From Lentisphaeria bacterium (GTDB lineage: Bacteria; Verrucomicrobiota; Lentisphaeria; Victivallales; Victivallaceae), in assembly GCA_900768515.1 (NCBI GenBank), contig CAAGDG010000041.1:1-14960 (forward strand): a stretch of 14,960 nucleotides of DNA, written 5' to 3'. The translations under genes and the position numbers were made by a program. Of the stretch, positions 1-6,839 are shown in pieces; within the stretch, counting starts at the first letter, position 1, and each line of letters starts with the position of its first letter. The notes below the pieces were generated by a model. The model made no database searches and was not told the DNA's origin. It worked only from the letters and a program-made list of their open reading frames with translations.

Positions 1-20
1 GACGTGTGCTCTTCCGATCT
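1..20 (+). other. Illumina adapter remnant at contig edge (not genomic)
   Basis: The first 20 bases, GACGTGTGCTCTTCCGATCT, match the last 20 bases of the TruSeq read-2 adapter as I remember it. They are not part of the organism. They create a false GTG start and the false N-terminal residues of the methyltransferase reading frame that follows. True genomic sequence begins at about base 21. Confidence 0.95.
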
Positions 21-21
21 T

Positions 22-1077
22 GCCGCACTCTATCTCGAAGGTTCCGACCTCGACGCCGCCGACGCCATTGCGAGGCAGCTGGAGCTGCCATGGCCGAAAA
101 TGCCGAAAGACGCCGACATCCCGCTCGTCGCCCGGGCGAACGCGCTGGCGGAACTTTTCGGATGCAAGGCGAATTTTTCCCTGGAACAACTGGTGCCGGA
201 GTGGACGTTTGATCTCCTCGAACCGGACTTCCCGCGCGTCGAATACCTGAAAACCCTGACCTGTCGTCCGCCGATGTGGCTGCGCGGTCAGATCCCCGAT
301 TTCAACCACCTGGCCGCCGAACTTCAGAACGCCGGATTGCGGGTGCGCCGTCACGAGCGGATTCCCAACGCGATCGCCGCCGAGGGGAAAGTCAACCTCT
401 TCATGCTCGACGCCTTCCGCCGCGGCGAGTTTGAAGTGCAGGATCTCGCCAGTCAGTGCATCGGCATCTTTGCCGCGCCACAGCCCGGAGAACGCTGGTT
501 CGACGCCTGCGCCGGGGCCGGCGGAAAGACGCTTCAGCTCGCCGACCGGATGGGACGTACCGGAACCGTGGTCGCCTCCGACATCCGGGGGTACAAGCTC
601 GAAGATCTGCGCACCCGCGCCCGTCGCGCGGGATTCCCCAACATCGAAACCCGTGAATGGGACGGCAAGCCGTTCCGCGGCAGACACGCGGCGAAATTTG
701 ACGGCGTCCTGGTCGACGCTCCGTGCAGCTGTTCCGGCGTCTGGCGGCGCAATCCGGACGGACGCTGGATTCTGCGCCCGCAAGAGGTGACGGAAATTGC
801 GGAACTCCAGCTTAAAATTCTGAACGCGGCATCCACGGCGGTCCGGCCGGGCGGCGTGCTGGTCTACGCCACATGCTCTTTGTTTCCGGCGGAAAACGGC
901 GAAGTGGTCGGACGGTTTCTCGCAGATCATCCGGATTTTTCGCTGGAAGCCTTTCCCCATCCGCTTACCGGAGCGCCCACGGATGGAACCATGCGGGTGC
1001 TCAGTTTCGAGGGGGACTGCGATTCCATGTTCGCGGCCCGGATGCGCCGCAGTGAAAATACGGGAAAACGCCGATGA
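22..1077 (+). CDS. RsmB/NOP-family rRNA (cytosine-C5) methyltransferase, 5' truncated
   Basis: SAM-dependent class I RNA methyltransferase that would place a 5-methyl group on a cytosine, most likely in 16S rRNA. About 352 residues are visible. The SAM-binding motif I DACAGAGGKT is at about 502-531, the motif IV catalytic-loop PCSCSG starts at 721, and the TCS motif VI starts at 871. These supply the two cysteines used by the family (nucleophile and product-release). An alpha/beta linker typical of RsmB, with PPMWLR near 270-290, precedes the catalytic domain. The 5' end is lost at the contig edge, and the apparent GTG start at base 4 lies inside adapter sequence, so the real start is upstream and unseen. 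Its stop overlaps the trmL start (ATGA), implying translational coupling. The family is secure; the exact target base is not. Confidence 0.9.
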   Translation, partial: AALYLEGSDLDAADAIARQLELPWPKMPKDADIPLVARANALAELFGCKANFSLEQLVPEWTFDLLEPDFPRVEYLKTLTCRPPMWLRGQIPDFNHLAAELQNAGLRVRRHERIPNAIAAEGKVNLFMLDAFRRGEFEVQDLASQCIGIFAAPQPGERWFDACAGAGGKTLQLADRMGRTGTVVASDIRGYKLEDLRTRARRAGFPNIETREWDGKPFRGRHAAKFDGVLVDAPCSCSGVWRRNPDGRWILRPQEVTEIAELQLKILNAASTAVRPGGVLVYATCSLFPAENGEVVGRFLADHPDFSLEAFPHPLTGAPTDGTMRVLSFEGDCDSMFAARMRRSENTGKRR

Positions 1078-1538
1078 ATTCCCTGTTCCACATCGTGCTG
1101 GTCCAACCCGAGATCCCGCAGAACACCGGAACCATCGGACGGCTCTGCGTCTCCAACGACTGTATGCTTCACCTGATCCGGCCGCTCGGCTTTTCCCTCG
1201 ATGAGAAGCATCTGAAGCGGGCGGGCATGGACTACTGGCCCCATCTCAAGCTCCGCGTGTACGACAACTGGGAGGAGTTTCTGGAGCGGAATCCCGAGGC
1301 GGTGCTCCACTTTTTTTCCACCCGGGGCGCAACCTGTTTCTGGGATGTGAAATACCATCCCGGCGACTATCTGGTCTTCGGCCGGGAGTCGGCCGGGCTG
1401 CCGCCGGATTTTTATGAACGCTATCGGGACCGGCTGCGGCAGATCCCCATGAACGGGAGCTTTCACCGCAGCTTGAACCTGGCCAACGCTGCAAGCATTG
1501 CGCTCTATGAAGCGCTGCGAACCAACCGGGAAAGGTAA
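1074..1538 (+). CDS. trmL: tRNA (cytidine(34)-2'-O)-methyltransferase TrmL
   Basis: SPOUT-class methyltransferase that 2'-O-methylates the wobble nucleotide of tRNA-Leu isoacceptors. The 154 residues match the usual TrmL length of about 155. The N-terminal strand runs into QPEIPQNTGTIGR (residues 11-23). The trefoil-knot SAM site is seen in FGRESAGLP (102-110) and in IPM...HRSLNLANAASIALYEA (124-147). The ATG overlaps the preceding methyltransferase stop by 4 bp, so the two RNA-modification genes are probably cotranscribed and coupled. The stop TAA is followed directly by the ATG of the next gene. Confidence 0.95.
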   Translation: MNSLFHIVLVQPEIPQNTGTIGRLCVSNDCMLHLIRPLGFSLDEKHLKRAGMDYWPHLKLRVYDNWEEFLERNPEAVLHFFSTRGATCFWDVKYHPGDYLVFGRESAGLPPDFYERYRDRLRQIPMNGSFHRSLNLANAASIALYEALRTNRER

Positions 1539-1835
1539 ATGCAACCCATGCGGATTCTCTTCTACCTGCTGGCAACTGTAATCGGACTGACGCTGCTGAT
1601 TGTGCTGATTCCGCTGATCATTCTCATTCTGCTGATCCAGCTGGCATTCGGCGGTCAGTTCATCCGGATCAAACGCTTCGGACCGGGCAGAAGGACCACC
1701 CCTCCCCCGCGTCCATCGTCCCCCCGGACCGACGTCCCGGCCAGCGAAGACGTGATCGATGCCGTCGCGGTCGACCTCCCCGACGAACCGGTCCCGCCGG
1801 AAAAACAGATCGACCGCGCCTCCAGCTCCGAATAG
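1539..1835 (+). CDS. Small single-pass membrane protein, function unknown
   Basis: This is a 98-residue protein that I do not recognise. Residues about 5-38 are a long Leu/Ile/Val-rich hydrophobic stretch, enough for one membrane helix (possibly a tight hairpin). A basic patch follows (RIKRFGPGRR, about 43-52), then a proline-rich and then acidic, probably disordered tail. Under the positive-inside rule the tail would be cytoplasmic. The start is the ATG immediately after the trmL TAA, with AAAGG just upstream; an in-frame ATG at 1548 is an alternative. The tight spacing suggests it is the last gene of the RNA-modification operon. It could be an assembly factor or a small regulator, but nothing in the sequence decides this. 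Confidence 0.65.
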   Translation: MQPMRILFYLLATVIGLTLLIVLIPLIILILLIQLAFGGQFIRIKRFGPGRRTTPPPRPSSPRTDVPASEDVIDAVAVDLPDEPVPPEKQIDRASSSE

Positions 1836-1846
1836 CCGGACGGATC

Positions 1847-1865
1847 CCGCCGCGAAAAACGGCGG
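1847..1865. terminator. Candidate hairpin between convergent genes
   Basis: A perfect 6-bp stem (CCGCCG at 1847-1852, CGGCGG at 1860-1865) with a 7-nt A-rich loop lies in the 58-bp gap between the converging small membrane protein gene and nadE. The plus strand continues with only a weak T run (TTCTC), and the minus strand has no U-tract after the stem. A terminator role therefore rests mainly on position. Confidence 0.35.
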
Positions 1866-1893
1866 TTCTCATGGCGGCAGGGTCCCGCTTTTC

Positions 1894-3804
1894 CTACAGT
1901 TCCAGCCACTCCGACCAGATCGCGTCCGACGGCATCCGCCAGTCGCCGCGCGGCGAAAGGGCGATGGTCCCCACCTTGGGACCATCCGGAATGCAGCTGC
2001 GCTTGAACTGCTGCTGGAAGAAGCGGCGCAGAAACACCCGCAGCCACTTCTCCACTTCCGCTTCATCGAATTTTCCGCGGAACGCATCGGCGGCGAGCGC
2101 CAGAATCTTGCGCGGATCCGCGCCGTATTTGACGAAATGGTAGAGAAAATAGTCGTGCAGTTCGTAAGGGCCGATCAGGTCCTCCGTCTTCTGTTCGATC
2201 GAACCGTCGGAGGCCGCCGGCAGCAGTTCCGGACTGACCGGCGTGGCGATCACATCACGCAGCACGGCCGCCAGTTCCGGTTCGGAACGCTCGGCGGTGG
2301 TCTCGATCAGAAAACGGATCAGCGTCTTCGGAATCGAGCAGTTGACCGCGTACATCGACATGTGGTCGCCGTTGTAGGTGCTCCAGCCGAGCGCGATCTC
2401 CGAGAGGTCGCCGGTACCGACCACCATGCCGCCGTATTCGTTGGCAAGGTCCATCAGAATCTGGGTGCGTTCGCGCGCCTGCACGTTTTCATAAGTGGAG
2501 GATAGCACCGCCGGATCATGCCCGATGTCCTTGAAGTGAAGCAGACAGGCCGGCCGGATATCCACCTCACGGAGATGAACGCCGAGCAACCGGCAGAGTT
2601 CCACCGAGTTGCGATGGGTCCGCCCGGTGGTTCCGAATCCGGGCATGGTCAGCGCCTCAATGTCCGAAGCGGGGCGTCCCAGCAGCCGGCAGCACTCCGA
2701 GGAAACAATCAGCGCAAGTGTGGAATCCAGGCCGCCGGAGATGCCGATCACCAGCTTCTTCGCCCCCATGTGTTCGACCCGCTTGGCCAGTCCGGCAACC
2801 TGAATCGAAAGAATTTCAGAACAGCGTTCGCGACGGTCCGCGGCATTCTCCGGCACAAAGGGGCGCGGAGGATTCCAGGCGTACCGGAAATCCGGAGAAC
2901 CCGGAACCTCAGGCAGCATCAGCGTCCGGAACCGGGTTCCCGGCGGAAGCTGGTTGTCGTGAAAGGAACTCTCCGAAAGCCGGGCGGCGCCGAGCCGTTC
3001 CACATCCACATCCGCGTAGATCACCGAACCCGAACGGTCGAAGCGGACGTTTTCCGCCGCCAGCCGTCCATTCTCCGCGATGACCGCGTGGCCGCCGAAC
3101 ACCACGTCCGTGGTGGATTCGTGCACCCCCGCCGAGGAGAGAACATACGCGGCAAGACAGCGGGCGCTCTGCTGCCGAACCAGCTCCCGCCGGTATTCCG
3201 CCTTGGAGGCAAGCTCGGTTCCGGCGGAAAGGTTGAAGATCACCCGCGCCCCCCCGAGAGCCAGCGGGCCGGAGGGCGGCAGCACTCCCCAGAGATCTTC
3301 GCAGATCTCGATCCCGAACCGGAACCCGTTGCCGCCGTCAAAAATCAGATCCGTTCCGAAAGGCACCGGAAGACGGTTGAAGTTGACCATCCGCTCCCGG
3401 ATTCCCGCCCCGGAAACAAAGTTCCGCTTCTCGTAGAATTCCCGATAGTTGGGCAGCAGACTCTTGGGGACAATCCCCCGCGCCATTCCGTTCTGGGCGA
3501 CCACCGCGACGTTGTAGATGGCATCCTCCACCTGGAGCGGAATGCCGAAGATCAGAATGGAATTGCGCCCGGCGGTCGCGTTGACCGCTTCGAGCGCCGC
3601 ACTTTCGGCCCGTTCCAGCAGCCGCCGCTGAAAAAAGAGATCGCCGCAGGAGTAGCCGGTCAGGGAAAGTTCCGGAAACACCGTCGCGGCGGCACCGGCG
3701 TCGCAGGCCGCAAAGTAACTCTCAAGAATTTTTTCCAGATTGTGTCCGACCGCCGCAACCTTGAGTTCCGGCACCGCCGCCGCCAATCGATAAAAACCGA
3801 ACAT
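1894..3804 (-). CDS. nadE: Glutamine-dependent NAD+ synthetase
   Basis: Last step of NAD biosynthesis: ATP-dependent amidation of nicotinate adenine dinucleotide, with ammonia drawn from glutamine. The protein has 636 residues in two domains. The N-terminal nitrilase-type glutaminase shows the Glu-Lys-Cys triad: E45 in FPELSLTGY, K114 in PKSLLPNYREFYEKR and C168 in GIEICEDLW. The C-terminal synthetase carries the ATP-pyrophosphatase P-loop SGGLDS (356-361) and GTGDLSEIALGWSTYNGDH. Length and order match the long, roughly 680-aa bacterial form. The open frame extends 60 codons further upstream, but family homology begins at the ATG at 3802-3804, which is preceded by GGCGGAG at good spacing. 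It lies 131 bp downstream of the PHP phosphatase gene and has its own candidate promoter. Confidence 0.95.
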   Translation of the reverse strand: MFGFYRLAAAVPELKVAAVGHNLEKILESYFAACDAGAAATVFPELSLTGYSCGDLFFQRRLLERAESAALEAVNATAGRNSILIFGIPLQVEDAIYNVAVVAQNGMARGIVPKSLLPNYREFYEKRNFVSGAGIRERMVNFNRLPVPFGTDLIFDGGNGFRFGIEICEDLWGVLPPSGPLALGGARVIFNLSAGTELASKAEYRRELVRQQSARCLAAYVLSSAGVHESTTDVVFGGHAVIAENGRLAAENVRFDRSGSVIYADVDVERLGAARLSESSFHDNQLPPGTRFRTLMLPEVPGSPDFRYAWNPPRPFVPENAADRRERCSEILSIQVAGLAKRVEHMGAKKLVIGISGGLDSTLALIVSSECCRLLGRPASDIEALTMPGFGTTGRTHRNSVELCRLLGVHLREVDIRPACLLHFKDIGHDPAVLSSTYENVQARERTQILMDLANEYGGMVVGTGDLSEIALGWSTYNGDHMSMYAVNCSIPKTLIRFLIETTAERSEPELAAVLRDVIATPVSPELLPAASDGSIEQKTEDLIGPYELHDYFLYHFVKYGADPRKILALAADAFRGKFDEAEVEKWLRVFLRRFFQQQFKRSCIPDGPKVGTIALSPRGDWRMPSDAIWSEWLEL

Positions 3805-3844
3805 ATTCTCCGCCTGCCGAGTGAAGTGATTTGCTTTTTTGCAT

Positions 3845-3873
3845 AATGTACCCGGCCGGAGAGCCGGTTGCAA
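3845..3873 (-). promoter_or_regulatory. Candidate sigma-70 promoter for nadE
   Basis: Read on the minus strand, TTGCAA (3868-3873) is followed by a 17-bp spacer and TACATT (3845-3850), about 40 bp before the nadE ATG. Both hexamers match consensus at four of six positions. The spacer contains a short CCGGC/GCCGG dyad. Together with the 131-bp gap after the phosphatase gene, this suggests nadE can be transcribed independently. Confidence 0.4.
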
Positions 3874-3935
3874 GCCAAAGCGGTGGCACAAGTCGAAAAT
3901 ACCGGAACTTTTCCCCCTTTCCTTCTCCCGTTGCG

Positions 3936-4688
3936 TCAGCGCCCCAGTCTGCGGTCGATCCAGCAGCGCAGCCGCTCCAGCCAACCGGGCGGCGGACGGA
4001 AAGTGAGAGGCTCCCGACCGGCGAGGATCCGTTCCGGATTGATTTCAAACCATCCTTCGGTCAGCCGGGAACCGAATCGCTCCCGCAGAAGATCACGCAC
4101 TTCGCCCATCCGAAAATCTCCGGTCCGGTGCGCGTCGCTGCCGAACACGTGGCAGTTGCCCGCGGCGATCAGACGGAACGCCGTGTTTCGAACCTTTCCG
4201 CCGTATTTCCCGAGCAGCGACCCGGCGTTGAGCTGAAAAGAAACCCCCGCGGCGGCCAGCTCTCCGATCTCCCGGCCATCCGCCCGAAACAACCGCTCCG
4301 GATGCGCCGCCAGAATGCGGTATCCCTTGAGTTTCAGGCGGAAGAAAAATTCCTTCCAGCCGGAGGGAAGATAGTTGTGATGCAGATCCACCAGAAGAAA
4401 ACAGGAATTCCCGATGGTGCGCAACGGCTGCTCCTCCGCGATCTCGCGAAGACGGTCGAAATCATACTCCATCGCCGGCAATAGTTCAATGCCGGCCTTC
4501 TTTGCCCGTTCCGCGGAGCTGGCAAACAGATCGCGGTACGCCTCCGCGGCGCTCCGCGAATAATGGCTGGAGGCGGCGATCCGGGTAATCCCTGTCCGCC
4601 GGGCCTCTTCGAGCATCGCCTCGAACGCCTCCAAACTGTCGGCTCCGTCATCGACACCGGGTAAAAGGTGCGTATGCAGGTCGATCAC
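3936..4688 (-). CDS. PHP-family protein-tyrosine phosphatase (CpsB/YwqE type)
   Basis: A metal-dependent phosphatase of the polymerase-and-histidinol-phosphatase fold. Relatives dephosphorylate the tyrosine-rich tail of the cognate bacterial tyrosine kinase during capsule or exopolysaccharide synthesis. The 250 residues begin with the diagnostic metal-binding DLHTHLLPGVDDGADS (3-18). Further ligand motifs are SSHYS, the Glu of PAMEYDF, AHPER and the terminal FGSDAHRTGDFR. The start is a GTG preceded by a strong purine run (GGGAGAGGGGAG). It lies 33 bp after the tyrosine-kinase stop, in the same direction, which supports a kinase/phosphatase pair. A histidinol phosphatase is the main alternative, but the CpsB-type N-terminus and the neighbour argue against it. 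Confidence 0.87.
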   Translation of the reverse strand: MIDLHTHLLPGVDDGADSLEAFEAMLEEARRTGITRIAASSHYSRSAAEAYRDLFASSAERAKKAGIELLPAMEYDFDRLREIAEEQPLRTIGNSCFLLVDLHHNYLPSGWKEFFFRLKLKGYRILAAHPERLFRADGREIGELAAAGVSFQLNAGSLLGKYGGKVRNTAFRLIAAGNCHVFGSDAHRTGDFRMGEVRDLLRERFGSRLTEGWFEINPERILAGREPLTFRPPPGWLERLRCWIDRRLGR

Positions 4689-4721
4689 TTTTCTCCCCTC
4701 TCCCGTTTTGGGGAGGATGTC

Positions 4722-6257
4722 TCACTTTCTCCTGAAGTGCGACGCGACTGATTCCCAGAATCCGCCAGCCCCCCCCCTGTTATCCTCCTCCTGCCCGTAA
4801 TTGTAGCTGTAGGAATAACTGTATCCGTAGCCGTAGCCATACCCGGAAACGTCCTTCTCGGAGAAGCGGTTCAGCACCACTCCAAGCACATTGAGCTTGA
4901 GCTGCCGCAGGTTGGCATACGCCCGCTGGATCGATTCGGAACGGGCGCGGCCCGCCTGCACCACCAGCAGAATTCCATCGGAAAATCCCCCGATGATCGA
5001 GGCGTCCGCAATCGTCAGACACGGCGGAGCGTCGAGAATGACATAGTCGTACTCTTTGCGAACCTTCTCCAGCAAAGCCTGAAACTCCCTCGAAAGCAGC
5101 AGCCGGGAGGGATTCGGCGGAATCGGCCCGCAGAGCAGCAGATCCAGCGGCAATCCGAGGACGTCGCGCACCACCACCTGATCAAAACTCATCTCTCCAA
5201 CCAGCAAATTGACCAGGCCCGGACCGGAGTCGATCCCAAAGTTCTTTCCCAGGGACGGCTTGTGCAGATCGCAGTTGATCGCCAGCGTCCGCTTGCCGGA
5301 ATCCGCCAGCGACGCGGCAACGTTCGATGCATTGAAGGTCTTGCCCTCCCCTGGCAGCGTACTGGTCACGACAAACACTTTGCCGCCGTTTCCGTCGCTG
5401 GAACCGGCATACTGAAGATTGGCCCGCATCGCACGGAATGCTTCGGCAATATTGAAACGTTCCCGCTCCGCCTTCCCGATCGAGACGATCCGGTTCTCCG
5501 CCTGAATTCCTTCCTGTTCCTCACGGTTGAGGGCAGCATCCTCGGGAATGGTTCCCATGATCGGCAGCCCCAGCTCATCGACCGCCTGTTCCGGCGTCCG
5601 GATGCTCGTGTCCAGAATGCTCTTCAGGAACACCAGCCCGTAGGCGAAGAGAAACCCGAGCACAAGTCCCAGCGCCACGGTCCGGTTCCGGTTGGGCGCC
5701 ACGGGAATAACCGGGAGATCCGCGCGGTCGATGATCTGCGAATTCTTGATGTTGAGAATGTTCTGAACTTCGTCGATGAAGACGTCGGCCATGGTGTTGG
5801 CAACCACTTCGCAGGTCTTGGGGTTGCGGCTGTTCACCGAAACCTTGATCAGCCGGGAACCGCGGACCAGGTTGACGCGCACCTTGTAAACCAGAGGCAG
5901 ATCCGGGTAATCCTCCTCGACCCGCTGGTCGACTTTGTTCCGGATCAGCTTGCTGTCGATCAACTCCTTGTAGTCGCTGACCAGCTGAAGCGCCAGCGCC
6001 AGTTCGCTGTTGATCGAGGAAGAACGCATCTCCTCTTCCGTCTGCGAAACGTTGTCCACCGGCACCGAACGACCGACATACAGCGAAACCACCGCCTCGT
6101 ATTGCGGTTTTAAAACATAAGTGGCAAGCACAAATCCCGCAGCTCCGCCAATGATCACCCAGCAGACGAGCCAGCGCCAATGTTTGAGCGTCAGGTTCCA
6201 AAAATACCAGAAATCCAATTTCTTCATCGATCCGAATTCCACCCTGCTTTCTTTCAT
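4722..6257 (-). CDS. Wzc-type polysaccharide co-polymerase / autophosphorylating tyrosine kinase
   Basis: Inner-membrane protein that controls polysaccharide polymerisation and export by cycles of tyrosine phosphorylation. From the chosen ATG (6255-6257) it has 511 residues. An N-terminal Wzz domain is flanked by membrane helices at about 29-49 and 193-214, with the roughly 145-residue loop outside the membrane and the conserved Pro-rich stretch (LPVIPVAPNR) just before helix 2. The cytoplasmic kinase has Walker A STLPGEGKT (299-307), Walker A' INCDLHKP (327-334) and Walker B VILDAPP (406-412). It ends in a Tyr cluster with eight tyrosines at every second residue (473-487). The frame extends 26 codons further up, but that would overlap dut; the chosen ATG has GGAAAG upstream and sits 13 bp after the dut stop. 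ATG 6225-6227 is another possible start. It probably acts with the downstream PHP phosphatase. Confidence 0.9.
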   Translation of the reverse strand: MKESRVEFGSMKKLDFWYFWNLTLKHWRWLVCWVIIGGAAGFVLATYVLKPQYEAVVSLYVGRSVPVDNVSQTEEEMRSSSINSELALALQLVSDYKELIDSKLIRNKVDQRVEEDYPDLPLVYKVRVNLVRGSRLIKVSVNSRNPKTCEVVANTMADVFIDEVQNILNIKNSQIIDRADLPVIPVAPNRNRTVALGLVLGFLFAYGLVFLKSILDTSIRTPEQAVDELGLPIMGTIPEDAALNREEQEGIQAENRIVSIGKAERERFNIAEAFRAMRANLQYAGSSDGNGGKVFVVTSTLPGEGKTFNASNVAASLADSGKRTLAINCDLHKPSLGKNFGIDSGPGLVNLLVGEMSFDQVVVRDVLGLPLDLLLCGPIPPNPSRLLLSREFQALLEKVRKEYDYVILDAPPCLTIADASIIGGFSDGILLVVQAGRARSESIQRAYANLRQLKLNVLGVVLNRFSEKDVSGYGYGYGYSYSYSYNYGQEEDNRGGAGGFWESVASHFRRK

Positions 6258-6270
6258 GAACTTTCCGGGA

Positions 6271-6714
6271 TCAGCGGCGTCCGGAACTGCCGAAGCCGCC
6301 CTCACCCCGTTCGGACGATCCAAGTGCATCGACAAGTTTCAGCGTCACTTTCGGAAGTTCTGCAATCACCATCTGCGCGATCCGGTCGCCGCGCCGGACC
6401 GGGAAGGGTTCCTGCCCGTGATTGAAGACGATCACCCCGACTTCGCCGCGATAGCCGGCGTCGATGGTTCCCGGCGAATTGGTCAATCCGATGTTGTGCT
6501 TCAGCGCCAGTCCGCTACGGGGGCGCACCTGCGCCTCGAATCCCGGCGGCAGCTCCAGAAATACTCCGGTCGGGACCAGTACGCTGCGGCCAACCGGAAG
6601 CTCCATGTCGCACCGGCTGCGCAGATCAAAGGCGGCGTCATCACTGTGCGCCCGGGCCGGAACCAGATCGTCGCAGCCGGGCGCCATCTTTATCTTAAGT
6701 TCGATTTCACTCAT
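6271..6714 (-). CDS. dut: dUTP diphosphatase (dUTPase)
   Basis: Hydrolyses dUTP to dUMP and pyrophosphate, keeping uracil out of DNA and supplying dTMP synthesis. The 147 residues match the trimeric dUTPase length. All five family motifs are seen in order: DDAAFDLRS, PRSGLALKHNI, GTIDAGYRGEVGVIV (with the catalytic Asp), RGDRIAQMVI, and the glycine-rich GEGGFGSSGR at the C-terminus. The ATG at 6712-6714 is preferred over a GTG 12 codons upstream, because the family's conserved N-terminus follows it closely. It is the first gene of the leftward run dut, kinase, phosphatase, nadE, and is divergent from the double PilT gene. Confidence 0.96.
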   Translation of the reverse strand: MSEIELKIKMAPGCDDLVPARAHSDDAAFDLRSRCDMELPVGRSVLVPTGVFLELPPGFEAQVRPRSGLALKHNIGLTNSPGTIDAGYRGEVGVIVFNHGQEPFPVRRGDRIAQMVIAELPKVTLKLVDALGSSERGEGGFGSSGRR

Positions 6715-6839
6715 TTTCCATTCAAATATCTTTGACTTTCCTGAAAACACGTATAAAGTAACGTATAAAAAGAGAGTTTACAAGTTCTTCCACGAAAAAA
6801 AACAAAGATCCACACGATATATAAGAGAGTTCTGATCCC
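6715..6839. promoter_or_regulatory. AT-rich divergent promoter region, dut / double pilT
   Basis: This 125-bp spacer is markedly AT-rich compared with its surroundings and should hold the start sites for both directions. On the plus strand, TTGACT (6732-6737) and TAAAGT (6754-6759) are 16 bp apart and make a plausible promoter for the PilT gene, leaving a leader of about 75 nt. The octamer CGTATAAA occurs twice, at 6750-6757 and 6762-6769, a 12-bp period. No minus-strand hexamer pair with good spacing stood out for dut. The purine run AAGAGAG sits about 10 nt before the PilT ATG and may be its ribosome-binding site. Confidence 0.5.

Noticed and set aside
2518..3846. A 442-codon plus-strand open frame inside nadE
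   Set aside because: It is antisense to nadE, whose catalytic triad and P-loop are all present. The composition is typical of an antisense shadow.
3985..6335. Longer starts for the kinase (6335) and nadE (3984)
   Set aside because: The kinase extension would overlap dut by 65 bp and the nadE extension would run into the phosphatase gene. In both, recognisable homology and a ribosome-binding site favour the internal ATG.
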